From the NCBI GenBank assembly GCA_964414815.1, contig CAYPXY010000007.1:71230-135229 (forward strand): a DNA stretch of 64,000 nt, in the 5' to 3' direction. The stretch is from Mariniblastus sp964414815 (GTDB taxonomy: Bacteria; Planctomycetota; Planctomycetia; Pirellulales; Pirellulaceae). The position numbers and the translations under genes were made by a program. The notes beneath the pieces are model-generated. The model was not told where the DNA came from. It searched no databases and was given only the letters and a program-made list of their open reading frames with translations. Below, piece after piece: positions 17,515 through 26,159 of this stretch; the first letter of the stretch is position 1, and the number at the start of each line of letters is the position of its first letter.

Positions 17515-18624
17515 TTGTTCTGGCAATCGATTACCAGGAAAATACTGTTCTGTCTCCCAGCGGAACGCGCCCACTATGTTTCGATGGGGCTGTTGAGCCT
17601 GATCGCGCGACCGCCGGTCGTGAAATGGATGCGAAAGCGATATGCGGTGCGCGACCGCCGGCTGCATCAACAGTTATGGGGACTCGATTTTCAGAACCCG
17701 GTTGGGCTGGCGGCAGGCTTCGACAAGGACGCGCGCTGGTTTCATCAACTGCCAGGGCTTGGTTTCAGTCACGTGGAAGTTGGAACCCTGACCGGACAAC
17801 CGCAACCTGGCAACCCTCAGCCACGGCTTTTTCGGCTTCCCGCTGACCAGGCGATCATTAACCGAATGGGGTTCAACAATCGGGGAGCCGATCAAGCAGC
17901 TCGTCGCCTGGCCCGCGTTCCGAAAGCCTCAGTGGAGGATGTTCTGGGTGTGAATATCGGCAAGACAAAAGTGGTACCGCTGGCTGAGGCCAATCAGGAC
18001 TATTGCAGAAGCTTTGAGCGACTTTTCGATTACGCTGATTATTTCACGATCAATGTCAGTTCGCCCAACACGCCCGGCCTGCGTGAACTGCAGGGACGTG
18101 ACCACCTGTTGGCATTGCTCGATTCGGTCGGTCAGTTAAATGAGCGACTGGCGGCCGATCACGAAGTCGCTCCGAAACCGGTTCTCCTGAAGATTGCACC
18201 CGATCTGGAAAATCATCATCTCGATGACATTGCCGCCATTGCGGGAAACGCGAAGATTGACGGGATCGTGGCTACCAATACCACGATTTCTCGTCAGGGC
18301 TTGAACACGCCCGCGGCAGTGGTTCAGCAGATCGGCGACGGCGGTTTGTCGGGTCGTCCGCTGACGGAGCGAAGCCGTAACGTGGTTCGATATCTCTATG
18401 AACGACTGCCGAAGGAAATGCCGATCATTGGCGTTGGCGGGATCATGAATGGGCACGATGCCTGGAACATGGTTCAGGCCGGCGCGACACTGCTACAGAT
18501 TTACACGGGCTTTATCTACGGAGGACCGGGAGTGGTTCGCGAAATCAATCGGTATTTGCTGAAAAAACTGGATGAACATCGCCTTGATTCCATTCGGGAC
18601 GCGATCGGGAAGCAATGGGACTGA
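17515..18624 (+). CDS. pyrD: Dihydroorotate dehydrogenase (quinone), class 2
   Basis: A 369-residue membrane-associated flavoenzyme of pyrimidine synthesis that oxidises dihydroorotate to orotate with quinone. The N-terminal helix FWQSITRKILFCLPAERAHY is the class 2 membrane extension. GLAAGFDKDARW, MGFNNRGADQAARRL, FTINVSSPNTPGLRELQ (class 2 catalytic serine loop), LKIAPDL, TNTT and GVGGIMNGHDAWNMVQAGA are all conserved. Start is TTG at 17515; the ATG at 17584 would remove the conserved extension. It is monocistronic. Confidence 0.93.
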   Translation: MFWQSITRKILFCLPAERAHYVSMGLLSLIARPPVVKWMRKRYAVRDRRLHQQLWGLDFQNPVGLAAGFDKDARWFHQLPGLGFSHVEVGTLTGQPQPGNPQPRLFRLPADQAIINRMGFNNRGADQAARRLARVPKASVEDVLGVNIGKTKVVPLAEANQDYCRSFERLFDYADYFTINVSSPNTPGLRELQGRDHLLALLDSVGQLNERLAADHEVAPKPVLLKIAPDLENHHLDDIAAIAGNAKIDGIVATNTTISRQGLNTPAAVVQQIGDGGLSGRPLTERSRNVVRYLYERLPKEMPIIGVGGIMNGHDAWNMVQAGATLLQIYTGFIYGGPGVVREINRYLLKKLDEHRLDSIRDAIGKQWD

Positions 18625-18747
18625 GTCTGTGACGTTGAGGCTCAGTCCGTGACAAAACGGGACGTTGCGAAATTGGCGAGTTTATATAAAGTAACTTCGT
18701 AGCCGTTTGCGCCGTCAATCGCGATGTGCTGTGAATTTTTACGAGAC

Positions 18748-18779
18748 CGTCCCGTTAGGGACACAATGTTGGTAGCCAA
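18748..18779 (+). repeat. R7 short repeat (GTCCCGTTAGGGAC type)
   Basis: CGTCCCGTTAGGGACACAAT followed by GTTGGTAGCCAA. Related copies occur at 56847 and 56897 with their own palindromic GTCCCGTAGGGAC core, and in fragment near 57165. Confidence 0.7.
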
Positions 18780-18808
18780 CTGAAAACTGAAAACTGAAAA
18801 CTGAAAAC
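18780..18808. repeat. Heptanucleotide tandem repeat (CTGAAAA, 4 units)
   Basis: Four copies of CTGAAAA end eight bases before the putA ATG, occupying the place of a ribosome-binding site. Confidence 0.9.
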
Positions 18809-18815
18809 AATTCCA

Positions 18816-21800
18816 ATGTCCACGGAACTCAAGAGCCAATCCGATCTGTCGTCTCTCTCTCAACAAGCCGTCCAATTGGCCGCACAGATCTTGCGTGAAT
18901 CCCGCGAGCGGGAAACCTCTGCCGAACGCAATCGGTCGGCGATGATGGCCCGAATGATGGCCGACCCGCAGGGTAAAAAATTCACGATTGCGATGGCGGA
19001 TCAGGTCTTGCGCATGAAGCGGCCGCGCCGTGCGGCGAACCGAATGAGCGGTTTGATCCGGCAGTATGGTGTACCGAAATATTTTGGCGGGCTGGATCGT
19101 TTCGCACTTCGCATCGGAAATCTGATGGCCGGGCTGGCGCCGAGTCTGATCATCCCGCAGGTGAAATCCAAAGTCCGCAAAGACTCCAAACACGTGATCA
19201 TCTCTGCGGAAGATCGCGAGTTCAAAAAGTATCTGGCAGAGCGGAAGCAGACCTCGATCCGGATCAATTTCAATCAACTGGGCGAAGCCGTGCTGGGCAA
19301 CCACGAAGCCGATCGCCGTCAGCGAGACAACGTGCAGCGATTGCTCGAGCCGGGAGTCGATTATATCTCGGTCAAGCTGTCGGCTTTGTTCAGCCAGATC
19401 AATCTCGTTGGCTATGAGCAGACGCTGGAGAAAATTAAGCCGCGACTTCGCGAACTCTATCGCGCTGCGAAGAAAGGGGCTGCCACGAGTTCGAACGGCC
19501 AACAAAAGTTTGTCAATCTCGACATGGAGGAGTATCGTGATTTGCGGATGACCGTGGACGTGTTCCGGTCGGTGCTCGATGAGTCCGAGTTCGAGGATCT
19601 TTCGGCCGGTATCGTGCTGCAGGCCTATTTGCCCGATTCGTATGAAGTTCTCAAATCGCTGACGGCATGGGCCAGGGAGCGATATCAGCGAACCGGCAAG
19701 GATATCAAAATCCGGTTGGTCAAAGGTGCGAATCTTGCGATGGAGCAAGTCGAAGCTGCCATGCGAGACTGGAATCAGGCTCCTTACGACAGCAAGTTGA
19801 AAGTCGATGCCAATTTCAAGCGGATGCTTGAGTTTGCGACGCGGCCGGAAAACGCGGAAGCGATCCGCATCGGCGTTGGAAGCCACAACCTGTTTGACAT
19901 TGCCTATACCTTGTTGCTGCGTGAAAAGCGAGGAGTACAAAATCGCGTCGAGTTCGAGATGCTTGAGGGAATGGCCAACGCCCAGGCGCTGGTGATTCGC
20001 GAGAAGTCGGGCGATTGCCTGGTCTATGCGCCGGTGGTACTCGATGCCGAGTTCGAGTCAGCGGTGGCCTATCTTGTGCGACGACTCGATGAGAATACGG
20101 CTCCGGGAAGTTTTCTCGGGGCGCTATTTGCACTCCAGGAAGGTTCGCCTGCCTGGAACGATCAACGGGACGCGTTCCTGAAAGCCTGCACCCTGGCATT
20201 CGAACCGGATCTACAATCGGCTCCCAACCGGACGCAGAACCGTTTGTCTGAGTCGTACCCGACGATGGAAGGCTCGTTTCACAATGTCGCGGATACCGAT
20301 TTTTCGTTGCCAGAAAATCGACAGTGGGCAACACAGATTTTTGAAAGCTGGAAGGATCGCAAAGTCGAGGATATCCCGATTCAGGTCGGCGGGCATTATT
20401 TGAAGCCTAACTTGAAAGGAACCGGTCGAGACCCTTCGCGACCGGGACATGAGGCCTACAAATTTGCTCAGGCAACTCAGGCTGAAATCGAGGTCGCGTT
20501 GCAGATTGCGACCAACGCCTATCCAAGCTGGGAGGCGGCGGGAATGCAACATCGCGCTACCATTCTAAAACAGGCGGCCGTGGTTTTCGCGCAGCAGCGG
20601 GGCGATACGATTGGTGCCATGCTGCTCGATGCCGGAAAGAACGTTGTTCAGGCCGATGTTGAAATCAGTGAAGCCATTGACTTTGCGAATTACTACGCAC
20701 GCGGGCTGGACGATCCCGGATTTTTCGACGGGACGCAGCCGAAACCCGTTGGAGTGGTCGTGGTCACGCCTCCGTGGAATTTTCCCTATGCGATTCCTGC
20801 CGGCGGCGTGATCGCGGCACTGGCTGCAGGCAATGCCGTAATCTTGAAACCCGCCCGCGAGACGGTGCTGGTAGCTTGGCGCTTGGTGGAACAGCTCTGG
20901 CAGGCGGGCGTTCCCAAGGATGTTTTGCAGTTTGCTCCCACGATCGATGGGCAAACAGGAAAGGCATTGGTTTCCGATCCACGAGTCGGAGCCGTAATCC
21001 TGACAGGCAGTATTTTCACCGCGCAGCTTTTCCAGTCGTGGCGCCCCGATCTGAAGCTCTATGCGGAAACCAGCGGCAAGAACGCGATGATCGTCAGCGG
21101 ATCGGCCGACCTGGATCTGGCGATCAAGGATATTGTCTACGGAGCCTTTGGACATGCAGGACAAAAATGCTCGGCGACCAGTCTGGCACTGGTGGAAGCC
21201 GAAGTCTATGACGATCCAAAGTTTTTTGCCCAACTCAAGGATGCGGTTGAATCGTGGCAAGTGGCCGGCTCATGGAATCCGTCGGCCCTCGTCACACCGG
21301 TGGTTCGCGAGCCGGATGAGGCCTTGCATCGCGGTTTGACCCAACTTGATGAAGGAGAGAGCTGGCTGGTCGAGCCGAAAATGATCGATAACAATCCTTG
21401 CCTTTGGAGCCCCGGTATTCGAATCGGTGTCAGGCCGAACAGTTGGTATCACAAGAACGAGTGTTTCGGACCGGTGCTCGGAGTGATGCGGGTGGATAGT
21501 TTCGAGCAGGCGTTGCAAATCCAGAACAGCAGTGATTTCGGCTTGACGGGTGGATTGTATTCGCTCGACCCGCAGGAAATTGAAACCTGGCGGGAGAAGG
21601 TCGAAGTTGGAAATGCTTATATCAATCGCTCGACCACCGGTGCGATTGTCCGGCGGCAGCCGTTTGGCGGCTGGAAAGATTCCTGTGTCGGTCCCGGTCC
21701 GAAGGCAGGCGGTCCGAACTATGTGGCGACGTTCTGTGAATGGACGGAAGAAAAACTGCCGACGATCCTCGACCGCCCTTCTTCCACGATTCAGGGGCTG

Positions 21801-22358
21801 GCCGATGGCTTGGTGCGATGGTTCGGCAGTGAATCCAAGGCGACATTCACCGCTGCGGCCGGGAGTTATACGCACTGGTGGAACAAGGAGTTTTCGAAAT
21901 CCCACGATCCATCCCAGGTTCATGGCGAGAGCAATCATTTTCGCTACCGTTCTCGGCCGTGGCATGTTATGCGTTTTGAAAATGTCCATAATGAAAAAGC
22001 TAAACTCGTTGCCGGGCTGGCCGCACTGGCTTGTAAGACAGCCGGCGTTCCATTGGAATTGAGTTTTTCGGAAAACGTGGAATGGCTGAAGCCATTTTCT
22101 GAATTGACCTCTGCCGCCGTACGAGTTGAAACGGGCGAGCAATTGGCGAAACGAATCACACAAGACTTGGGTCAAAAGAAGGGCGGAACTCTGAGAATCG
22201 TCGGCGACTATGATCCCAACACGTTCGCTCCGTCCATCATCGGCAATGTGCCCATTGTCAATTCAAAAATCTACGCCAACGGCCGCCTGGAGTTACTGAA
22301 CTATTTGAAAGAACAATCCGTCACGCAAACGATGCACCGGTATGGGAATATTGTTTAG
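18816..22358 (+). CDS. putA: Bifunctional proline dehydrogenase / pyrroline-5-carboxylate dehydrogenase (PutA)
   Basis: An 1180-residue enzyme oxidising proline to glutamate in two steps. Residues 1-480 hold a helical arm and the FAD-dependent proline dehydrogenase barrel (IKIRLVKGANLAMEQVEAAM, IGVGSHNLFDIAY). Residues 520-1010 are an aldehyde dehydrogenase domain with VVTPPWNFPYAIPAGG, ILTGSIF, catalytic Glu751 in YAETSGKNAM and nucleophile Cys785 in GHAGQKCSATS. The last 150 residues form an extra C-terminal domain. There is no N-terminal ribbon-helix-helix DNA-binding domain, so it is not the regulator type. A hairpin with a T-run follows the stop. Confidence 0.95.
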   Translation: MSTELKSQSDLSSLSQQAVQLAAQILRESRERETSAERNRSAMMARMMADPQGKKFTIAMADQVLRMKRPRRAANRMSGLIRQYGVPKYFGGLDRFALRIGNLMAGLAPSLIIPQVKSKVRKDSKHVIISAEDREFKKYLAERKQTSIRINFNQLGEAVLGNHEADRRQRDNVQRLLEPGVDYISVKLSALFSQINLVGYEQTLEKIKPRLRELYRAAKKGAATSSNGQQKFVNLDMEEYRDLRMTVDVFRSVLDESEFEDLSAGIVLQAYLPDSYEVLKSLTAWARERYQRTGKDIKIRLVKGANLAMEQVEAAMRDWNQAPYDSKLKVDANFKRMLEFATRPENAEAIRIGVGSHNLFDIAYTLLLREKRGVQNRVEFEMLEGMANAQALVIREKSGDCLVYAPVVLDAEFESAVAYLVRRLDENTAPGSFLGALFALQEGSPAWNDQRDAFLKACTLAFEPDLQSAPNRTQNRLSESYPTMEGSFHNVADTDFSLPENRQWATQIFESWKDRKVEDIPIQVGGHYLKPNLKGTGRDPSRPGHEAYKFAQATQAEIEVALQIATNAYPSWEAAGMQHRATILKQAAVVFAQQRGDTIGAMLLDAGKNVVQADVEISEAIDFANYYARGLDDPGFFDGTQPKPVGVVVVTPPWNFPYAIPAGGVIAALAAGNAVILKPARETVLVAWRLVEQLWQAGVPKDVLQFAPTIDGQTGKALVSDPRVGAVILTGSIFTAQLFQSWRPDLKLYAETSGKNAMIVSGSADLDLAIKDIVYGAFGHAGQKCSATSLALVEAEVYDDPKFFAQLKDAVESWQVAGSWNPSALVTPVVREPDEALHRGLTQLDEGESWLVEPKMIDNNPCLWSPGIRIGVRPNSWYHKNECFGPVLGVMRVDSFEQALQIQNSSDFGLTGGLYSLDPQEIETWREKVEVGNAYINRSTTGAIVRRQPFGGWKDSCVGPGPKAGGPNYVATFCEWTEEKLPTILDRPSSTIQGLADGLVRWFGSESKATFTAAAGSYTHWWNKEFSKSHDPSQVHGESNHFRYRSRPWHVMRFENVHNEKAKLVAGLAALACKTAGVPLELSFSENVEWLKPFSELTSAAVRVETGEQLAKRITQDLGQKKGGTLRIVGDYDPNTFAPSIIGNVPIVNSKIYANGRLELLNYLKEQSVTQTMHRYGNIV

Positions 22359-22366
22359 TTATACAC

Positions 22367-22428
22367 AAGGTGTTCTTGTTGAAGAGGACGTCGAGCGATT
22401 TGTGGCCTGTTGAAAGAACACCTTTTTT
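22367..22428 (+). terminator. Putative intrinsic terminator after putA
   Basis: Arms AAGGTGTTCTT (22367-22377) and AAAGAACACCTT (22413-22424) are followed by a T-run to 22428. The loop is long (about 35 bases), which lowers confidence. Confidence 0.5.
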
Positions 22429-22469
22429 GGGCAGAACGGAAAAGATGTCGCGAGTGACCAGAGGCCCCC

Positions 22470-23489
22470 ATGGAAAAACCAACGCTGCAGACTCCGCACA
22501 ATAATTTCTTCCTGTTCGCCATGACGAATCGGATTGTGTTAGGCAGTTTTCTGGAAATGTACTTTTCGGCCGAAGCGGTTCGATCCGTCAAAGTCGAAAC
22601 CATGCGAATCGAGTCAGGAAACCATATCACATCTGAACTGGGTTTGACCCATTCTGATTTGTTGATTTCTTTCGAGTTGGCTGAGAAATTTGGCAGTGGC
22701 AAGCGGGTTTACATTTATTTCTTGCTGGAACACAAAAGTGTCGCTGAACCGTTGACGGTTTTTCAAGTGCTGGGATACACCGTAAGAATCTGGGAGCAAT
22801 GGGTTCGTGAACATTCGGATCTGACACCGATTGTGCCAATGGTCATCTATCACGGCGAGAAAGCTTGGAAAGTAGCTCGAAATCTGGATGATCTGATTCA
22901 GTCTCCGCCCGCATTTGCGGACTGTCAGGTGAAATTTGAAGTCCCGATCATTGATTTGAGCCAGATGTCCGATTCGGATATCAAGGGAAATCCGGTTTTA
23001 CGTTGCTCGCTGCTGATGCTAAAATACAGTCGTAACAAACGGTTGATCGAAAAACTGCCAGTCATTCTGGAATCGGTTGCCGTTTCCAAAGAACAAATTA
23101 ATGTCAACGAGTGGATCGAAGCAATTGGAGTCTATGCGATGTCGGTAAACAAAGATATGACGGCCGAAGACTATAAACAGACCGTTGCAAGTGTATTTCC
23201 AACCATGTTCGAACCAGGTTCGCTGGCTGATCGCCTTTTGATTCAAGGGCGGGCAGAAGGTAAAGCAGAAGGTAAGGCAGAAGGTAAAGCAGAAGGTAAA
23301 GCAGAAGGTAAAGCAGAAGGTAAAGCAGAAGGTCGGGTTGAGGGCAGACTAGCTGGAAAAGTGCAGTTGCTTCAGGAATTGCTTGGCGAACCTGTTTCAA
23401 GCGACGATGAGTTGCACAAGAAATCCCAATCCGAATTAGAGCAATGGATTGCGAGTCTTCAAAAGCGACTTCGTGAACGCGGTTCCTAG
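22470..23489 (+). CDS. Rpn family recombination-promoting nuclease / putative transposase
   Basis: A 339-residue PD-(D/E)XK protein of the RpnA/YhgA-like family. The N-terminal MTNRIVLGSFLEMYF and the core THSDLLISFEL ... YIYFLLEHKS carry the Asp and the Glu-x-Lys of the nuclease site. VPMVIYHGEKAW is also typical. Residues 262-289 are repeats of the tetrapeptide KAEG, then a helical tail. RpnA-type enzymes are DNA endonucleases linked to recombination; a defence role has also been proposed for some family members. The DNA repeat allows copy-number change of 12 bp without frameshift. ATG at 22470; Met18 is an alternative start. Confidence 0.87.
   Translation: MEKPTLQTPHNNFFLFAMTNRIVLGSFLEMYFSAEAVRSVKVETMRIESGNHITSELGLTHSDLLISFELAEKFGSGKRVYIYFLLEHKSVAEPLTVFQVLGYTVRIWEQWVREHSDLTPIVPMVIYHGEKAWKVARNLDDLIQSPPAFADCQVKFEVPIIDLSQMSDSDIKGNPVLRCSLLMLKYSRNKRLIEKLPVILESVAVSKEQINVNEWIEAIGVYAMSVNKDMTAEDYKQTVASVFPTMFEPGSLADRLLIQGRAEGKAEGKAEGKAEGKAEGKAEGKAEGRVEGRLAGKVQLLQELLGEPVSSDDELHKKSQSELEQWIASLQKRLRERGS
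23253..23332 (+). repeat. In-frame 12-bp tandem repeat (GCAGAAGGTAAA)
   Basis: About 6.5 nearly identical 12-bp units coding for the tetrapeptide KAEG inside the Rpn nuclease gene. One unit has G for A (GGTAAGGCAGAA). Confidence 0.95.
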
Positions 23490-23515
23490 AACGAAGCGCT
23501 TCGTCTTATCTGGTT

Positions 23516-24100
23516 TTACGATCCCGTTTCTCGAAATCGATTCAGTAAGTCCGTTGCGTGATTTCTGATTTTGTCGAGGCGTTCGTGAAAATCATCAAAA
23601 TCGTCTTTCCCCAGCAATTGCATGTCGCGAAGCGGAAACAGAGCACCGCTGGCAAAGGCAGCTCCGCGTAACGCTCGCTTCAGTTGCACGATTGCCAGCC
23701 CTCGCTGCATTGGATCAAGTTCCGTTTCGCCATCCATCAAGGCTTGTGCCAGGCCCCCTGCCAGATCGCCAAGCCCATGCATGTACGTCTGGATCAAATT
23801 ACAATTTCCTTTACGATTCTCGCTCAACCGTTGACTTGCCAGTACCCACAAATCAGAGACGGCCTGCTGCAGTGGATGTCGCTCAGGCTGCCCCATTTCA
23901 AACGAATAGTAAGAATCGGATTCATCGTCATCCAATCGGACAGGAGGATGTTCTGGAGGTCGGGCAAGCGACTGCTGGACCAGCCGAGCCACTCGCTCGA
24001 TACGTGCCGTCAATACATCAATATCTTCCGCTGCCTCAGCGGAAAACGGGTATTCCTCCAGGGCTTCCTTGAACTGCCGAATTGTGTTTCCCAGAATCAA
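23516..24100 (-). CDS. Conserved-looking helical protein of unknown function, possibly 5'-frameshifted
   Basis: About 194 residues from a TTG at 24100. It is mostly helical: NTIRQFKEALEEYPFSAEAA, DVLTARIERVARLVQQSL, LQQAVSDLWVLASQRLSENR, MQRGLAIVQLKRALRGAAFA, FHERLDKIRNHATDLLNRF. I do not recognise a family. The frame continues to 24406, but that part is antisense to the alcohol dehydrogenase gene. An overlapping ORF in another frame (24036-24158) carries a credible N-terminus, MGITIHYNGKMADLDRIEEL. Joining the two near 24100 would give a smooth protein, so a frameshift (natural, programmed or a sequencing error) is possible. Confidence 0.55.
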   Translation of the reverse strand: MILGNTIRQFKEALEEYPFSAEAAEDIDVLTARIERVARLVQQSLARPPEHPPVRLDDDESDSYYSFEMGQPERHPLQQAVSDLWVLASQRLSENRKGNCNLIQTYMHGLGDLAGGLAQALMDGETELDPMQRGLAIVQLKRALRGAAFASGALFPLRDMQLLGKDDFDDFHERLDKIRNHATDLLNRFRETGS

Positions 24101-24158
24101 GCTCTTCGATGCGGTCGAGGTCTGCCATCTTGCCGTTGTAGTGGATCGTAATGCCCAT
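24036..24158 (-). pseudogene. Short ORF MGITIHYNGKMADLDRIEEL..., likely the 5' part of the preceding gene
   Basis: A 40-codon ORF starting with ATG at 24158, 25 bases after the alcohol dehydrogenase stop. Its first 20 residues resemble the N-terminus of planctomycete hypothetical proteins that begin M-(S/G)-I-T-I-H-Y. It runs into a stop after the frame in which the longer protein continues. I read it as the displaced N-terminus of the 23516-24100 gene or a remnant of another gene. Confidence 0.45.
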
Positions 24159-24182
24159 GCCGCAACTCGATTGCCTAAAAGG

Positions 24183-25241
24183 TTATTCGCTCTTGAGCGA
24201 TGCCATATCGATGCAGAATCGGTATTTGACGTCTGACTTGAGCAATCGTTCGTAGGCTTCGTTGACTTTCTGGATCGGGATGACTTCGACATCCGCAGTG
24301 ATATTGTGTTCACCACAGAAGTCGAGCATCTCCTGCGTTTCGGCGATGCCGCCGATCGGGGATCCCGACAAGCTGCGGCGACCGAAAATGAGGCTGAAAG
24401 CCGCAACCGGGAGCGGCTTTTCAGGAGCGCCTACAAGCGTGATATTTCCGTCCCGCTTGAGCAAATTGAGATAGGTATTGATATCGTGATCTGCCGAAAC
24501 GGCATCGAGAATAAAGTCGAAACTACCCGCATGCTTTTTCATCTCGTTGGCATCGCGTGAGATGACCACTTCGTCCGCCCCCAATCGCAAAGCATCTTCC
24601 TTCTTGCTGGGCGATGTGGTGAACACGACAACGTGAGCCCCCATCGCATGGGCCAGCTTGACTCCCATGTGGCCAAGCCCTCCCAATCCTACGATCCCGG
24701 CTTTCTTTCCTTTCGAAACTCCCCAGCGGCGCAGCGGCGAGTAGGTGGTGATTCCAGCACACAACAACGGCGCGGCGCCGGCAAGATCGAGATTGGCTGG
24801 AACCCGTAACGCGAAAGCCTCATCGACAACGATACTGTCCGAATAACCTCCATAGGTGACTCCACCCAGATGCTTGTCTGGACTGTTGTAGGTAAACACG
24901 CCACGGGTGCAGAACTGTTCCAGGCCGGCCTGACACTCTGGGCACGTCCGGTCGGAATCAACCATACACCCGACGGCGGCGAGATCGCCGACCTTGAACT
25001 TCGTTACTCCGGAACCGACTTGCTTGACACGCCCAACGATTTCGTGCCCCGGAACACAGGGATAGACCGTCGGCATGAACTGATTCCACTCGTCTCTTGC
25101 CTGGTGGAGGTCCGAGTGACAGATTCCGCAGTACAAAATCTCGATCTGCACATCGGTGTCGAGCGGATCGCGACGGGGAATCGAAGATAGGGCAAGTGCC
25201 GAGGTCGCATTGGAGGCAGCGTAGGCTCGGGTCTGATACAT
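24183..25241 (-). CDS. Zinc-dependent NADP alcohol dehydrogenase (YahK/cinnamyl-alcohol type)
   Basis: About 352 residues. Catalytic zinc ligands are in YCGICHSDLHQARDEW and GHEIVGRV; the structural zinc knuckle is in TCPECQAGLEQFC; the cofactor motif is GLGGLGHMGVKLAHAMG; IGGIAETQEMLDFC is typical of the cinnamyl-alcohol/YahK group of aldehyde reductases. I start it at the ATG at 25241 (MYQTRAYAASN). The open frame runs 92 codons further upstream through an R3 repeat and heptamer-like sequence and is not real coding. The start is preceded within 15 bases by a CCCGAACCCCAAAT repeat. Confidence 0.93.
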   Translation of the reverse strand: MYQTRAYAASNATSALALSSIPRRDPLDTDVQIEILYCGICHSDLHQARDEWNQFMPTVYPCVPGHEIVGRVKQVGSGVTKFKVGDLAAVGCMVDSDRTCPECQAGLEQFCTRGVFTYNSPDKHLGGVTYGGYSDSIVVDEAFALRVPANLDLAGAAPLLCAGITTYSPLRRWGVSKGKKAGIVGLGGLGHMGVKLAHAMGAHVVVFTTSPSKKEDALRLGADEVVISRDANEMKKHAGSFDFILDAVSADHDINTYLNLLKRDGNITLVGAPEKPLPVAAFSLIFGRRSLSGSPIGGIAETQEMLDFCGEHNITADVEVIPIQKVNEAYERLLKSDVKYRFCIDMASLKSE

Positions 25242-25251
25242 GGTTCGGTTG

Positions 25252-25299
25252 CTCGGGATTTGGGGTTCGGGATTTGGAACTCGGGATTTGGGGTTCGGG
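25252..25299. repeat. Tandem 14-bp (2 x 7) repeat before the alcohol dehydrogenase start
   Basis: Imperfect units of GGGATTTGGGGTTC and GGGATTTGGAACTC. In mRNA sense they read CCCGAACCCCAAAT, again free of structure and C/A-rich, next to the start codon. Confidence 0.8.
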
Positions 25300-25350
25300 C
25301 TAGGCAGTCTTGGGAAATAAAAAACCTGCTCGAAATCATAATCGTGCTCG

Positions 25351-25466
25351 TAAGGGGACCGGCAGATAAAAACGTACCGTAGTGTAGGCGAGTCGCTCCG
25401 CGACTCGCAACCGAGCCTCTGGGAAACACAATACTGCTTGGGTAAACTTTTACCTGCCGGTCGCCT
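25351..25466 (+). repeat. R3 element, copy a, between 17-bp direct repeats
   Basis: Inverted ends GGACCGGCAGATAAAAACGT and the matching TTTTACCTGCCGGTCGCC surround the central hairpin GGCGAGTCGCTCCGCGACTC. A perfect 17-bp direct repeat, AATCATAATCGTGCTCG, flanks it (25334-25350 and 25467-25483). Copy b is at 30737 and a shortened copy at 57884. The region 25242-25747 holds no other feature. Confidence 0.8.
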
Positions 25467-25747
25467 AATCATAATCGTGCTCGTGCTCGAAAATCGAGGC
25501 TTTGACAATTGCGGCAACCATCAAGATAAGAACTATCGTTGTTGCCAACAAGCCACCAACACAAACGCGAGTCCGCCTTTGTCGATTAGAGCAGGACGAG
25601 CAGGATTAATGACAAGAATGTGGGATAGACGTCCACATCTGTCTTTTATTGATATTTTCCCGGCATCTTCTACTCCGCTGGCGAATGGATTAAGATGACA
25701 ACGCGTTCACAGAAGTGTATTTAGCTGTTCAAAATCGAGATAGAGAA

Positions 25748-26143
25748 ATGAGTGAAGCAAAAATTCGTGGCAAGGTCCACTTAATTGAGGAAACAAAATC
25801 GTACGGTCAAAAAGGGTTTCGCAAACGGTTGGTGGTGCTGGAGCAAGCCAATGCGCGATTCCCGAACTATGTTCCTCTGGAGTTTACGCGTGAAGCCTGC
25901 GATGCCGTGGATGATCTCTCTGTAGGCGAAGAAATTGAGGTCAGCTACACGCTGGCCGGTCGCAAATGGCAAAAGGACGCTCATAGCGAAGTCAAATTTT
26001 TCCTCAGTGCCGAAGCCGTCAGCTTCAAGAAACTGGGTGGCTCCGGTTCTGGAGGCGACTCAGGTTCATCGGAATCCGAATCGTTGGACGACGCCAACAA
26101 TGCGTTCGCTGAATCGGTTGACGAAGGCGATATTCCGTTCTAA
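25748..26143 (+). CDS. DUF3127 OB-fold protein with SSB-like C-terminal tail
   Basis: A 131-residue protein. KIRGKVHLIEETKSYGQKGF-RKRLVV, then PLEFTREACDAVDDLSVGEE and EVSYTLAGRKWQ match DUF3127, an OB-fold family. Residues 98-131 are a Gly/Ser/Asp/Glu-rich linker that ends in DEGDIPF. This closely resembles the DDDIPF tip with which single-stranded DNA-binding protein recruits repair and replication partners. I infer an SSB-like accessory that binds single-stranded nucleic acid or competes for SSB partners. The start is the ATG at 25748; the 11 upstream codons in frame lack family similarity. Confidence 0.8.
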   Translation: MSEAKIRGKVHLIEETKSYGQKGFRKRLVVLEQANARFPNYVPLEFTREACDAVDDLSVGEEIEVSYTLAGRKWQKDAHSEVKFFLSAEAVSFKKLGGSGSGGDSGSSESESLDDANNAFAESVDEGDIPF

Positions 26144-26159
26144 GGATCGTTTAAAATGC

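Noticed and set aside
18642..19940. 432-codon minus-strand ORF
   Set aside because: It runs antisense to putA in a frame opposite strongly conserved codons and has no recognisable domain; a shadow of the codon bias.
21270..22175. 301-codon minus-strand ORF
   Set aside because: Antisense to the C-terminal part of putA; same reason.
23104..23400. Minus-strand ORF rich in LLLY repeats
   Set aside because: It is the complement of the KAEG-coding repeat in the Rpn gene.
24183..25517. Longer reading of the alcohol dehydrogenase from 25517
   Set aside because: The extra 92 codons lie in R3 and heptamer-like repeats and have no similarity to the family; the ATG at 25241 starts the protein properly.
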